DNA of 64,000 nt, taken from positions 1 through 64,000 of the forward strand of contig NZ_CACVCC010000013.1 in the NCBI RefSeq assembly GCF_902729355.1. Direction: 5' to 3'. Below the pieces are notes generated by a model. That model did not search any database, had not been told where the DNA came from, and was given only the letters and a program-made list of their open reading frames with translations. Made by a program: the position numbers and the translations under genes. Positions 44,946 through 56,027 of the stretch are shown piece after piece. This DNA comes from Streptococcus sp. S784/96/1. Lineage in GTDB: Bacteria > Bacillota > Bacilli > Lactobacillales > Streptococcaceae. The stretch's first letter is position 1, and the number at the start of each line of letters is the position of its first letter.

Positions 44946-47351
44946 ATGGAACTCAAACATTTAACGAAAGAACAATTTATTCGTGACTTTAAAGATACAT
45001 TACATGAAGAGCAACTAATTAAGGTCCCACGCGCAACACCTTCTGAACTTTTCATAACTTTAGCTAAATTGATTCGCAAATATTATACAGACACTTGGAT
45101 TGCCCGTAATCATAAATTATCTGAGAGGCAGGAAAAAATAGCCTACTATTTTTCAATTGAATTTTTACCAGGTCGTATGCTTGAAACTAATCTTCTCAAC
45201 TTAGGGATTCTTGACCTTGTTAAAGAAGGTTTTGCGGACCTTGATGTTGATTTTGAGGCAGTGGTACAAGCAGAGCATGATATGGCGCTTGGTAATGGTG
45301 GTCTTGGTCGTTTAGCAGCAGCCTTTATGGATTCATTGGCGACAACTGGTTACCCTGGCTTTGGAAATGGCTTGCGCTATCAATACGGACTCTTCAAACA
45401 ACGCATTGTTAATGGCTATCAAGTCGAATTACCAGATTCATGGTTTGGGTCAATTGGAAATGTTTGGGAAGTTCGTAAAGATCACGATGTTGTTGATGTC
45501 AAACTGTTTGGTGATGTCTATCTTCAATCTAATGAAGAAGGACGTATTGTACCGGTTCATAACAATGCTCAAGTTCTTCGCGCAGTTCCTTATGATGTCC
45601 CACAAATTGGCTTTGAAAACAATGTGATCAACAATTTGCGACTTTGGGATGTTGAAATTCCAGAAGAGTATGAGCTATATTATCCAACCTTAGAAGCTAG
45701 GCGTCGTGTGCAAGATATCACAGCAATTTTGTATCCTGATGATACCAGCTATGAAGGTAAAGAGCTTCGCCTGATTCAAGAATACTTCATGACAAGTGCC
45801 GGTCTTCAGACAATTATCAAGTCTTATCTTAAAATGGGATTGCCATTGGAAAAGATTCACGAAAAAGTGTCTGTTCACATTAATGATACCCACCCTGCGG
45901 TAGCACCAGCAGAGTTTATGCGCCTCTTGCTTGATGATTATGGATTAGAATGGGATGCAGCTTGGAATGCGACTGTTCAAACCATGAGTTATACCAACCA
46001 TACCATTTTGTCAGAAGCATTGGAAAAATGGGATGCTGGCCTCTTCAAGCATGTTTTACCACGCGTTTACCAAATTATTCTTGAAATTGATCATCGTTTT
46101 GTTACAAATTTGGCACAAAATCATACTGATGCTGGTTTGATTGAACGTACTCGTATTGTGAAAAATGGTCAAATTCACATGGCCAATCTTGCCATTATTG
46201 GTGGGCATTCCGTCAATGGTGTTGCTAAATTGCACACGGAACTTCTAAAAGAAGACACGCTTCACGATTTCTATGTGCTCTATCCAGAGAAATTTAATAA
46301 TAAGACCAATGGTATTATTCAACGCCGTTGGACGCAAATTGCGGCCCCAGAATTGTCACAAGCTATTGATCAAACCATTGGTAAAGGATGGCGCAAGGAT
46401 ATCCATAAACTAGAAAAATTAACTGCTTATGCTGACGACGAACAAGTGCTTAATACTTTCTATCAAGTGAAGAAAGAAGCTAAGGCGCGTCTTGCAGCCT
46501 ACATTAAAGAGACAACGGGTATCGAAGTCTCTACTAATGCTATCTTTGATGTTCAAGTTAAGCGACTTCACGCTTATAAGCGCCAGTTGCTGAATGTTCT
46601 TCATATCCTTAAACTTTACCATGATTTGAAAGATAATCCAGATAAAGATATGGTTCCTCGCGTCTTTATTTTTGGGGCTAAAGCTGCACCAGGCTACCAT
46701 TTTGCCAAATCAGTGATTAAATTAATCAATGAAATTGCTAATCTTGTCAATCATGATGTTTCACTTCAGGATAAACTCAAAGTTGTTTTCCTTGAAAACT
46801 ATAATGTAAGCCTTGCTGAACTTATTGTCCCAGCAGCAGATGTCTCAGAACAAATCTCTCTTGCTTCTAAAGAAGCATCTGGGACATCTAATATGAAATT
46901 CATGATGACAGGTGCAGTAACACTTGCCACACTTGATGGCGCCAATATTGAAATCAAGGATGAAGTTGGAGACGATAATATCGTTATCTTCGGTATGGAT
47001 AAGGATGCCGTTTATCGTCACTATGCAGCACATGATTATTACTCTCGCGGTCTATATGAGAGTACCCCAGTTATTCGCCGTGTTGTTGATAGTTTTGTCA
47101 ATGGTACTATTCCAAACGCTCAGAGTGAAGGAACAGAAATTTATGAGGCTCTCATCACACACAACGATGAATACTTCTTGCTTGAAGATTTTACCGCTTA
47201 TGTTGAGGCTCAAGAACGTATTGATAAGCTATATCGTGATCCAAAAGCTTGGTCTCGTGTTAGTCTCATGAATATCGCAAAATCGCACAAGTTTACTTCA
47301 GATGACACCATTACTGAGTATGCTGAAGATATTTGGGATTTGAAAAAATAA
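44946..47351 (+). CDS. glgP: Glycogen phosphorylase
   Basis: An 801-residue PLP enzyme that releases glucose-1-phosphate from glycogen or maltodextrin ends. Seen: YYFSIEFLPGRMLETNLLNL (split by family gaps), ALGNGGLGRLAACFMDS-like block reading LGNGGLGRLAAAFMDSLA, VHINDTHPAVAPAEFMRLL, NGIIQRRWTQIA, VQVKRLHAYKRQLLN, and the PLP-lysine region EASGTSNMKFMMTGAVTLAT. Length is normal. AGAAAGG precedes the ATG. Repeat copy B lies directly upstream, so glgP probably has its own promoter in about 44875-44930. Confidence 0.96.
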   Translation: MELKHLTKEQFIRDFKDTLHEEQLIKVPRATPSELFITLAKLIRKYYTDTWIARNHKLSERQEKIAYYFSIEFLPGRMLETNLLNLGILDLVKEGFADLDVDFEAVVQAEHDMALGNGGLGRLAAAFMDSLATTGYPGFGNGLRYQYGLFKQRIVNGYQVELPDSWFGSIGNVWEVRKDHDVVDVKLFGDVYLQSNEEGRIVPVHNNAQVLRAVPYDVPQIGFENNVINNLRLWDVEIPEEYELYYPTLEARRRVQDITAILYPDDTSYEGKELRLIQEYFMTSAGLQTIIKSYLKMGLPLEKIHEKVSVHINDTHPAVAPAEFMRLLLDDYGLEWDAAWNATVQTMSYTNHTILSEALEKWDAGLFKHVLPRVYQIILEIDHRFVTNLAQNHTDAGLIERTRIVKNGQIHMANLAIIGGHSVNGVAKLHTELLKEDTLHDFYVLYPEKFNNKTNGIIQRRWTQIAAPELSQAIDQTIGKGWRKDIHKLEKLTAYADDEQVLNTFYQVKKEAKARLAAYIKETTGIEVSTNAIFDVQVKRLHAYKRQLLNVLHILKLYHDLKDNPDKDMVPRVFIFGAKAAPGYHFAKSVIKLINEIANLVNHDVSLQDKLKVVFLENYNVSLAELIVPAADVSEQISLASKEASGTSNMKFMMTGAVTLATLDGANIEIKDEVGDDNIVIFGMDKDAVYRHYAAHDYYSRGLYESTPVIRRVVDSFVNGTIPNAQSEGTEIYEALITHNDEYFLLEDFTAYVEAQERIDKLYRDPKAWSRVSLMNIAKSHKFTSDDTITEYAEDIWDLKK

Positions 47352-47362
47352 CTATAGTGATT

Positions 47363-47397
47363 GAGAGGTGGAACAAGAATTTCAACCTCTCTTTTGT
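47363..47397 (+). terminator. Terminator after glgP
   Basis: GAGAGGT pairs with ACCTCTC, followed by TTTTGTTTG. Confidence 0.75.
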
Positions 47398-48241
47398 TTG
47401 TTATGCGACCGCCTAGCGCCTAAAGGGAGTACGATTTAACAAGACACCTCTACTTTAACATAAAGAAAAAGTAGTGAGTACTCTCTACCGTCGGAGATTT
47501 CCTCACTATTAATCTTAGTATGTTTGTTTAATACTCTATAAAAATCAAAATTAGGCATAGATGAAAACATTTTTCTCCAGTCTCCTTATGTGGTTGGCGC
47601 GCTAGTAATATTAATTTTAAATCAAAATCTGATAACTTGTATTCACCGTTTTCTGGACAGTTAGTCTTATGTGGTAGGGACGATCCAAAGGTATGGAGAC
47701 CTTTTGAGGTAGGAACTAAAGTTGGCATCAAGACATTCTAACGGAGTTCCATTACTTATTTTTAATCCTAAAATCTCCGTTCTCTTTTGACCACGGTGGC
47801 AACTGTCTGTTTTGAGCGACCTTGTAGTCGCATTTTAAGCTGACGATAAAAATGTTAACTGGTGAATACTATTTCTGAACAGGAGGTTAGTCTCAAATAT
47901 AAATTATAAATCTGGTTGCATTTCTACATCAAGAGATATCTAATCCCCTCCAATTGTTATAATATAAGGTCCACAATTTTAAATTTAGTACGAACTTTTG
48001 ATGTCATGGCTAATTTTAAAGTCTAGAGTTTTCAAGTTGCCCTGCCATAACAACAAAGCTACCATGACTTTAACCACTACAGAGACTGGAAGACTGTTGC
48101 TTTCGTCCCTCACCATCTGAGGAATAGTTTTTTTAGTCAACACCGTTTCATTTTAATTTTGAATGAGCATAATATTAGTCAATGTTGGTCAAAGAACATA
48201 GACTAAATCGAAACGAAAGCGCCATCAATTCTGATATTTCA
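47398..48241. other. Long non-coding spacer between glgP and the atp operon
   Basis: About 840 bp with no supportable gene on either strand; frames are short and lack ribosome sites. It contains a decayed reverse-oriented fragment of the multi-palindrome repeat (47645-47760) and other faint repeat-like pieces, such as GCGACCTTGTAGTCGC at 47816-47831. The region looks like accumulated repeat debris upstream of the atp promoter. Confidence 0.55.
47645..47760 (-). repeat. Decayed fragment of the multi-palindrome repeat, copy D (reverse)
   Basis: Read as reverse complement this aligns with 1905-2005 of copy A. Shared blocks are CTTATGTGGT, CCAAAGGTATGGAGACCTTTT (against CAAAGGTCTGGGAGACCTTT), GTTGGCATCA and CGGAGTTCCATT, in the same order. 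Several small deletions have broken its palindromes. Confidence 0.65.
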
Positions 48242-48270
48242 TTGACATTTGAAAGAAATAGGACTAAAAT
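48242..48270 (+). promoter_or_regulatory. Promoter of the atp operon
   Basis: TTGACA (48242-48247, perfect -35), 17-nt spacer, TAAAAT (48265-48270). It lies 35 nt before atpE; the ribosome site AAGGAG is between. This is the best consensus promoter in the window. Confidence 0.85.
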
Positions 48271-48304
48271 GGCTAGGTAAAAAATTTTTTAAGGAGAAAC
48301 TCTA

Positions 48305-48505
48305 ATGAATCTTGGTATTTTGGCGCTCGGTTTAGCTGCTCTTGGGGGATCGGTTGGTATTGGTCTCTTGGTAAGTAGTGTTTTGCAATCATCTGCTCGC
48401 CAGCCTGAGATGTTCGGAAAATTCCAAACAACAATGTTTTTGGGAATTGCCTTTATTGAAGGGATGTTCTTTATCACGCTTGCTATGGCTTTTGCAATGG
48501 GTTAA
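48305..48505 (+). CDS. atpE: ATP synthase F0 subunit c
   Basis: A 66-residue hairpin of two membrane helices that forms the proton-carrying ring. The glycine-rich first helix, the polar loop SARQPE and the essential carboxylate Glu52 in FIEGMFF are all present. It is first in the operon, ahead of subunit a, as is usual in streptococci and unlike the a-c order of most bacteria. Confidence 0.97.
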   Translation: MNLGILALGLAALGGSVGIGLLVSSVLQSSARQPEMFGKFQTTMFLGIAFIEGMFFITLAMAFAMG

Positions 48506-48542
48506 AGCAAAGCCAGTTTATAATAGATAAGGAGAATTGACA

Positions 48543-49256
48543 ATGGATCATTCAACTCCAAGTGTCCACTTAGGACCAATTGTCATTGACCTCACCATAT
48601 TGAGCATGTCTCTATTAACGGTAGTCTTAACTTTTGGTTTTATATTTTGGGCCAGTAGAAAGATGACGTTAAGACCTTCTGGGAAACAGAATGTTTTAGA
48701 GTACGCCTATGAGTTTGTCTATGGTGTGGCTAAGGGAAATCTAGGAGAAAGTTACTCTCGGAAATACCTTCTTTTTTTATTTAGTCTCTTTATGTTTCTT
48801 TTAATAGGAAATAATATTGGTCTTGTAACGAAGTTAGAATCTGCGTCAGGTGAGAATCTTTGGATGTCACCAACGGCAAATATGATGTTTGACTTTGGTT
48901 TATCTTTGATTGTTACGGTGTTTTGTCACGCTGAAGGAATTCGTCAACGTGGTTTTAAAGCCTATCTTAAAGCATTTGTTACTCCAGCATACATGACACC
49001 GATGAACATTATTGAAGAATTTGCAAATTTCCTTTCTTTGGCGTTGCGTCTTTATGGAAATATCTTTGCAGGGGAAGTATTGATTGGTCTTTTGGTACAA
49101 TTAAGTCATTCTCACATTCTTTGGCAGCCGGTATCAGTTCTTTTAACGATACTTTGGATAGCCTTTTCAGTATTTGTCTCTTGTTTACAAGCTTATGTCT
49201 TTACCATGCTGACATCATTATATCTCAGCAATAAGGTTAATGGACATGGACATTAA
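48543..49256 (+). CDS. atpB: ATP synthase F0 subunit a
   Basis: A 237-residue membrane protein that forms the two proton half-channels against the c ring. The conserved helix with the essential Arg is in [19 protein letters not shown], and the last helix carries [18 protein letters not shown] with the Gln-Ala-Tyr motif. The ATG at 48543 has AGGAG at good spacing; an upstream TTG does not. Subunit b follows after 20 nt. Confidence 0.96.
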   Translation: MDHSTPSVHLGPIVIDLTILSMSLLTVVLTFGFIFWASRKMTLRPSGKQNVLEYAYEFVYGVAKGNLGESYSRKYLLFLFSLFMFLLIGNNIGLVTKLESASGENLWMSPTANMMFDFGLSLIVTVFCHAEGIRQRGFKAYLKAFVTPAYMTPMNIIEEFANFLSLALRLYGNIFAGEVLIGLLVQLSHSHILWQPVSVLLTILWIAFSVFVSCLQAYVFTMLTSLYLSNKVNGHGH

Positions 49257-49276
49257 AAAAGTGTAAGGAGTTTTTC

Positions 49277-49783
49277 ATGTTAGTAATGCATAGTGTTTCA
49301 GTAGGAACGCTTTTAGGTAATTTCATCATTGTGACAGGCTCATTCCTAACGTTGATGATTTTGATTCGTATTTTTGCTTGGTCGAAAATTACTGGTATTT
49401 TTGATGACCGTGCTAAGCAGATTTCTGATGACCTTGCAAAGGCAGAGGAAGCTCGTGTTAAAGCAGAAGGTTATGTTAGCGAACAAGAACAAGTCCTAAA
49501 AGATAGTCGTCTTGAAGCAAGTCAGATTATTGGTCAAGCTAATGCTAGGGCTGCTCACGATAAAGAAGCCATCTTAACCCAAGCTAAAGAAGAAGCACAG
49601 TCTATCAAAGATAAGGCGCGTGAAGATGCTGAAGCCATTAAAGTGGAAGCAGTTGAATCTGCAAAAGAGGAGATTGCTGCATTAGCAATTGATTTGGCAG
49701 AGCGTATCTTGGTACATAAACTGAATGAAACTGAGAGAGAAACTTTAGTTGACCGTTATCTAGATCGTCTAGGAGAAAACTAA
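49277..49783 (+). CDS. atpF: ATP synthase F0 subunit b
   Basis: A 168-residue stator subunit. A single N-terminal membrane helix (FIIVTGSFLTLMILIRIFAW) is followed by a long, highly charged coiled coil (DDLAKAEEARVKAEGYVSEQ and on). This fits a peripheral stalk. The stop overlaps the atpH start (TAATG). AAGGAG precedes the start. Confidence 0.96.
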   Translation: MLVMHSVSVGTLLGNFIIVTGSFLTLMILIRIFAWSKITGIFDDRAKQISDDLAKAEEARVKAEGYVSEQEQVLKDSRLEASQIIGQANARAAHDKEAILTQAKEEAQSIKDKAREDAEAIKVEAVESAKEEIAALAIDLAERILVHKLNETERETLVDRYLDRLGEN

Positions 49784-50316
49784 TGGACTTAAAGAAAGAA
49801 GCCTTAGTGCACAAGTATGCTCAAGAATTGGTTCAGAACGCTAAATTTCGTGATCAGCTGACGGTTCTTTATGAAAATACTTCAGATCTTATTGCTATTT
49901 TTTCTGAGACCAAATTGGACTCTGTTTTAGGCTCTGATAAGTTTGATGCAACTGAAAAAGCAGGTCTTCTTCATAAATTGAGTCGGCCCGAATCGCCTCT
50001 TTTAAATACGTATTTAGATACTGCTGTTGCAGAAAAAGAATTTGGTATGATTTTGCCAGTTTTACAAGAAGTTCTTGTGAAGATTGGTGAGGAGACTCAG
50101 ATTTTTGATATGGAAGTGGTGGTTGCTCAGCCATTGACCTTAGCTCAAAAAGAACGTATTCGTCAAATTGTGGAATCGAAATTTTCCATTAAAACCCATC
50201 ATCTGTTTGAAACAGTAGATGATGGAATTATTGGTGGCTTTATTATTAAAGTCAATAACCAAATTATTGATGCCAGTGTGCGGACACAAATTCAAGAAAT
50301 TAAACAAAAATTGTAA
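49783..50316 (+). CDS. atpH: ATP synthase F1 subunit delta
   Basis: A 177-residue subunit that joins the b dimer to the top of the F1 head. An N-terminal helical domain is followed by the conserved C-terminal block [27 protein letters not shown] (given here in pieces: [12 protein letters not shown] and [10 protein letters not shown]). It shares one base with the atpF stop. Confidence 0.95.
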   Translation: MDLKKEALVHKYAQELVQNAKFRDQLTVLYENTSDLIAIFSETKLDSVLGSDKFDATEKAGLLHKLSRPESPLLNTYLDTAVAEKEFGMILPVLQEVLVKIGEETQIFDMEVVVAQPLTLAQKERIRQIVESKFSIKTHHLFETVDDGIIGGFIIKVNNQIIDASVRTQIQEIKQKL

Positions 50317-50336
50317 AGATAGAAAGTGGTGTAAGC

Positions 50337-51845
50337 TTGGCTATAAATGCACAAGAAATCAGTGCCCTTATTAAGGCACAAATTGATAACTTTCAACCCA
50401 ATTTTGAAATCACAGAAACCGGTATCGTAACTTACGTTGGTGACGGAATTGCTCGTGCCAGTGGTCTAAATGCTGCCATGAGTGGGGAACTTTTAGAATT
50501 TGCTAACGGTTCTTATGGTATGGCACAAAACCTTGAAGCTACGGATGTTGGGATTATTATTCTCGGTGATTTCTCAGATATCCGTGAAGGTGATATTGTA
50601 AAACGTACTGGGAAAATTATGGAAGTTCCAGTTGGAGAAGCGCTTATTGGGCGTGTCGTTAATCCTTTGGGACAACCTGTAGATGGTCTTGGTGAGATTG
50701 CTACAACTGGCTTTAGACCTGTTGAGACTCCAGCACCGGGTGTAATGCAACGGAAATCAGTTTCTGAGCCAATGCAAACAGGCTTAAAGGCTATTGATGC
50801 CCTAGTTCCAATTGGCCGTGGTCAACGTGAGTTGATTATCGGTGACCGTCAGACAGGTAAAACTTCTATTGCGGTTGATGCTATTTTAAACCAAAAAGAC
50901 AACGATGTTATCTGTATCTACGTTGCTATTGGTCAAAAAGAATCAACGGTTCGTACTCAGGTTGAGACCCTGCGTAAGTACGGTGCTCTTGATTATACTA
51001 TTGTTGTGACGGCATCTGCTTCACAACCTTCACCGTTGCTTTACATTGCTCCATATGCGGGTGTGGCAATGGCAGAGGAGTTTATGTATCAAGGGAAACA
51101 CGTTTTGATTGTCTATGATGACTTGTCAAAACAGGCTGTCGCTTATCGTGAACTTTCTCTCCTTCTTCGTCGTCCACCAGGTCGTGAGGCTTATCCGGGA
51201 GATGTTTTCTATCTCCACTCACGTTTGCTTGAACGTTCAGCTAAGGTATCTGATGACTTGGGAGGCGGTTCAATCACTGCTCTGCCTTTTATTGAAACCC
51301 AAGCAGGAGATATCTCAGCCTATATTGCAACCAATGTGATTTCGATTACAGATGGTCAAATTTTCTTGCAAGAGAATCTCTTTAACTCTGGTATTCGTCC
51401 TGCCATTGATGCAGGGTCATCAGTTTCACGTGTTGGTGGTTCAGCTCAAATCAAAGCAATGAAAAAGGTTGCTGGTACCCTTCGTTTGGACCTTGCGTCT
51501 TATCGTGAACTTGAAGCCTTTACGCAGTTTGGTTCTGACCTTGATGCAGCGACTCAGGCCAAACTCAATCGTGGTCGTCGTACGGTAGAAGTGCTTAAAC
51601 AACCAATTCACAAACCACTTCCAGTGGAAAAACAGGTTGTTATTCTCTACGCTTTGACTCATGGTTTCCTCGATGATATTCCAGTCAATGACATCTTAAA
51701 GTTTGAAGAGGAATTGTATCATTATTTCGATATGCATTATAGTTATATCTTTGATACTATTCGTATGACAAAAGATTTGCCTGAAGATGGGGTACTGGAT
51801 ACTGCTATTCAAGATTTCAAAGATCATTCATTTTTTAATGTATAA
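50337..51845 (+). CDS. atpA: ATP synthase F1 subunit alpha
   Basis: A 502-residue nucleotide-binding, largely non-catalytic subunit of the F1 hexamer. Walker A is GDRQTGKT at 169-176, the DELSD-like block is [19 protein letters not shown], and [10 protein letters not shown] is intact. The start is TTG 50337 with AAAGTGGTG upstream; the first residues, [12 protein letters not shown], fit the family. Confidence 0.98.
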   Translation: MAINAQEISALIKAQIDNFQPNFEITETGIVTYVGDGIARASGLNAAMSGELLEFANGSYGMAQNLEATDVGIIILGDFSDIREGDIVKRTGKIMEVPVGEALIGRVVNPLGQPVDGLGEIATTGFRPVETPAPGVMQRKSVSEPMQTGLKAIDALVPIGRGQRELIIGDRQTGKTSIAVDAILNQKDNDVICIYVAIGQKESTVRTQVETLRKYGALDYTIVVTASASQPSPLLYIAPYAGVAMAEEFMYQGKHVLIVYDDLSKQAVAYRELSLLLRRPPGREAYPGDVFYLHSRLLERSAKVSDDLGGGSITALPFIETQAGDISAYIATNVISITDGQIFLQENLFNSGIRPAIDAGSSVSRVGGSAQIKAMKKVAGTLRLDLASYRELEAFTQFGSDLDAATQAKLNRGRRTVEVLKQPIHKPLPVEKQVVILYALTHGFLDDIPVNDILKFEEELYHYFDMHYSYIFDTIRMTKDLPEDGVLDTAIQDFKDHSFFNV

Positions 51846-51858
51846 GGAGGACTGACTA

Positions 51859-52740
51859 ATGGCAGGATCTCTTAGTGAAATCAAGGCGAAAATTCTTTCA
51901 ACAGAGAAGACCAGTAAGATTACCAGTGCTATGCGGATGGTATCATCCGCTAAATTGGTGAAAGCAGAGCAAGCAGCAAAAGATTATCAGATTTATGCAG
52001 CTAAAATTCGTCAAATTACAACTGATTTTCTAAAAACAGAATTGACATCAGGTTCTGATAATCCTATGCTAGCCTCACGCCCTATTAAAAAGACTGGTTA
52101 TATTGTGATAACCTCTGATAAGGGACTTGTTGGTGGTTATAATGCCAAACTGCTTAAAGCCGTTTTGGAGCTGATTGCTGATTATCACGAAGAGGGGGCT
52201 GAAGATTACGCTATTATTTCAATTGGATCAATCGGTTCTGATTTTTTCAAAACACGAGGCTTGCCAGTTTGTTTTGAAATGCGTGGTCTTGAAGACCAAC
52301 CCTCATTTGATCAGGTGAGTCGCATTATTTCTCAATCAGTTGAAATGTATAAAGAGGAATTTTTTGATGAGTTGTATGTCTGCTACAATCACCATGTTAA
52401 TAGTTTGACCAGTCAAGTTCGTGTTCAGAAAATGTTGCCTCTTTCAGATCTTGTAGCAGAAGAAGCTACGGATGAAGGTGTGACAGGCTTTGAATTAGAG
52501 CCAAGCCGTGAAGCGATTTTAGAGCAATTGTTACCACAGTACACAGAGAGTTTGATTTATGGTGCCATTGTTGATGCAAAGACGGCAGAGCATGCTGCGG
52601 GCATGACCGCCATGCAGACAGCGACTGATAATGCAGAAAAAGTGATTGGTGATTTGACGATTCAATACAATAGAGCTCGCCAAACAGCTATTACGCAAGA
52701 AATTACAGAGATTGTTGCGGGAGCTAATGCCCTTGAATAA
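51859..52740 (+). CDS. atpG: ATP synthase F1 subunit gamma
   Basis: A 293-residue rotor shaft. The N-terminal helix starts [20 protein letters not shown] with [12 protein letters not shown], and the C-terminal helix has [18 protein letters not shown] and [27 protein letters not shown] precedes the start. It is followed by an unusual 218-bp gap before atpD. Confidence 0.97.
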   Translation: MAGSLSEIKAKILSTEKTSKITSAMRMVSSAKLVKAEQAAKDYQIYAAKIRQITTDFLKTELTSGSDNPMLASRPIKKTGYIVITSDKGLVGGYNAKLLKAVLELIADYHEEGAEDYAIISIGSIGSDFFKTRGLPVCFEMRGLEDQPSFDQVSRIISQSVEMYKEEFFDELYVCYNHHVNSLTSQVRVQKMLPLSDLVAEEATDEGVTGFELEPSREAILEQLLPQYTESLIYGAIVDAKTAEHAAGMTAMQTATDNAEKVIGDLTIQYNRARQTAITQEITEIVAGANALE

Positions 52741-52783
52741 TTTCTCTCTTGTTAGAAATCATCTAAAAATTCGTGTCGATTGA

Positions 52784-52888
52784 ATGGATTTTTACAAAAT
52801 TAACAGAAAGGATGGTTCAGTTGTACTTGCCACTGTTTTGACAAGACAAATTGAACAAGCCCTGAAGGTGTATGAAAATTCTCCTTAA
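52784..52888 (+). CDS. Possible 34-residue ORF between atpG and atpD
   Basis: An ATG frame that encodes MDFYKINRKDGSVVLATVLT, then RQIEQALKVYENSP. The composition looks protein-like (strand, turn, strand, helix), and it fills half of a spacer that is normally short. No ribosome site is visible upstream. The stop lies in a hairpin. It may be a real small protein, a remnant of an inserted gene, or chance. Confidence 0.3.
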   Translation: MDFYKINRKDGSVVLATVLTRQIEQALKVYENSP

Positions 52889-52917
52889 ATTAAGTGGGAT
52901 AAGCTGAATTTAAGAGG
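52883..52917 (+). other. Hairpin in the atpG-atpD spacer
   Basis: CCTTAAATT pairs with AATTTAAG(A)GG, with one bulged A and a 15-nt loop. No T run follows, so it is not a normal terminator. It contains the stop of the 34-codon ORF and the only nearby GAGG sequence. Confidence 0.5.
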
Positions 52918-52925
52918 TATTCTAA

Positions 52926-54365
<1,440 letters not shown>

Positions 54366-54377
54366 GGAGGTCTGTGG

Positions 54378-54797
54378 ATGACGTGTATGACAGTTCAGGT
54401 CGTTACACCTGATGGTATCAAATACGACCACCATGCTAACTATATTTCTGTGAGAACCACAGATGGGGAGATGGGGATTTTGCCTGGTCACCTTAATATT
54501 ATTGCCTCTCTAGACGTCCACGAGATGAAGATTCGTCGTATTGACGATGATAATCATGTGGACTGGGTTGCTATTAATGGTGGTATCATCGAAGTCAAAA
54601 ATGATTTTGTGACGATTGTAGCTAATTCTGCGGAACGTGAGCGAGATATTGATGTTAGTCGTGCGGAGCGTGCAAAAATCCGTGCGGAACGTGAACTAGA
54701 AGAAGCTCAATCTACCAAGGATATAGACCAAGTGCGTCGTGCTAAAGTCGCATTACAGCGTGCCCTTAATCGGATTAATGTAGGAACCCATCAATAA
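54378..54797 (+). CDS. atpC: ATP synthase F1 subunit epsilon
   Basis: A 139-residue subunit that couples and regulates F1. An N-terminal beta-sandwich ([34 protein letters not shown]) is followed by two C-terminal helices ([33 protein letters not shown]) that can inhibit ATP hydrolysis. AAGGAGG lies 6 nt before the start. It is the last gene of the operon. Confidence 0.97.
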   Translation: MTCMTVQVVTPDGIKYDHHANYISVRTTDGEMGILPGHLNIIASLDVHEMKIRRIDDDNHVDWVAINGGIIEVKNDFVTIVANSAERERDIDVSRAERAKIRAERELEEAQSTKDIDQVRRAKVALQRALNRINVGTHQ

Positions 54798-54806
54798 GTT
54801 GAGTAT

Positions 54807-54840
54807 AAAAAGCCATCAGTGAAGTATCCGATGGCTTTTT
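54807..54840. terminator. Bidirectional terminator between atpC and the metallopeptidase gene
   Basis: AAAAAGCCATC pairs perfectly with GATGGCTTTTT across a 12-nt loop; A and T runs lie on both sides. Confidence 0.92.
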
Positions 54841-54883
54841 AGATTGCAATAATGGATTAATGACATTTTTAGAAAATGATAGG

Positions 54884-55795
54884 TTACAGACTATTTTCAT
54901 TGACTGAGAAGGTGTCGCCGTGTTGGAGATCTCCGTAGTTATAACCTCGGTCAAACCATCGTTTACGTTGCTCTGAAGTTCCGTGAGTAAAGCTATCTGG
55001 CATCGCACGTCCGTAGGCTTGTTCTTGTAAGTGGTCATCACCAACTGAGTGCGCGGCTGTCATGGCTTCCTCAATATCACCAATATCAAGCAATCCTTGT
55101 CCGTCAACATAGTTTGCCCAAGCACCTGCATAATAGTCAGCTTGGAGTTCAAGGCGGACATTTAGTTTGTTGGCTTCTTTTTCTGATAGCCCACGACGGG
55201 CACTGGCGTATTCACTCATGGTCCCAAGTTGATTTTGAACATGGTGTCCGACTTCATGGGCAATGACATAGGCCATGGCAAAATCGCCAGGGGCTCCGTA
55301 TTTGGTTTTTAAATCTCCGTAAAAGCTCAAATCGAGGTAAACGGTATTATCAGCTGAGCAGTAAAATGGACCAGATTTAGCAGAACCTGCACCACAGCCT
55401 GTTGTAGTGTTATCTGTATAGAGAACTAATTTTGGTGCCTCGTAGGTAAGGCCGTTACGTTTAAATTCTTGATGCCAGTAATCTTCCGTAGAGGCGAGAA
55501 CTTTTGAAATAAATTCGCCATCTTTATCGGTAACCGTTGACGTACCAGAATGCCTAACTTGGCTAGATTGATAGTTACTTGAGGTTCCGCCAAGGATATT
55601 GCCAAGACCTGAGCCACCACCCAGAAAGAGGAGCAAGACAAGAAGAACAATTTTTGTTTTCCATCCTGTGCGTGAGAAGAGGAGGTGCAGAAGAAGGTTG
55701 CTGCCAGCTCCGCCCATGTTAAGTCCGCCGCCAGAGGACCTCTGTCCACGTTGGTCGCGGATATTATCACTTTTTCTTAAATCATCAATTTTCAT
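54884..55795 (-). CDS. Neutral zinc metallopeptidase (YpfJ/KPN_02809 family)
   Basis: A 303-residue membrane-anchored protein. A glycine-rich cytoplasmic N-terminus of about 45 residues is followed by one membrane helix (KIVLLVLLLFLGGG) and an outer domain with the zinc motif HEVGHH at 180-185, then ELQADYYAGAWAN (third ligand region) and HGTSEQRKRWFDRGY. Two Cys (TTGCGAG and FYCSAD) may pair. The family is annotated as a peptidase but substrates are not known. It is a single gene, convergent with the atp operon and divergent from rexB. Confidence 0.9.
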   Translation of the reverse strand: MKIDDLRKSDNIRDQRGQRSSGGGLNMGGAGSNLLLHLLFSRTGWKTKIVLLVLLLFLGGGSGLGNILGGTSSNYQSSQVRHSGTSTVTDKDGEFISKVLASTEDYWHQEFKRNGLTYEAPKLVLYTDNTTTGCGAGSAKSGPFYCSADNTVYLDLSFYGDLKTKYGAPGDFAMAYVIAHEVGHHVQNQLGTMSEYASARRGLSEKEANKLNVRLELQADYYAGAWANYVDGQGLLDIGDIEEAMTAAHSVGDDHLQEQAYGRAMPDSFTHGTSEQRKRWFDRGYNYGDLQHGDTFSVNENSL

Positions 55796-55995
55796 AGCGT
55801 TGAGTGTAATCCTATAAGGATTAATGGGAGCAAACTTTAAATTATTTTATAGCTACCGTAATCTTATAGGACATGCTTTGTTTACGGGAAACGAAAACAT
55901 TCCTTTCTTCATATTAATCATCTTTATTATACTTGAATTTTAGGATTTCGCCTAGTAAAGTGCAACATTTGACAACAGAAAAGCAAATCGTTTTT

Positions 55996-56004
55996 TGTTA
56001 TAAT
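55996..56004 (+). promoter_or_regulatory. Extended -10 promoter of the rexB operon
   Basis: TGT-TATAAT with the hexamer at 55999-56004. A TTGACA lies 24 nt upstream, too far for a standard -35. The predicted leader is about 17 nt and holds the ribosome site GGGGGA. Confidence 0.6.
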
Positions 56005-56027
56005 AGAGAGACAGAATGGGGGATCAG

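Noticed and set aside
47528-47731. Minus-strand 67-codon ORF in the glgP-atpE spacer
   Set aside because: Overlaps decayed repeat copy D, no ribosome site, no recognisable protein character.
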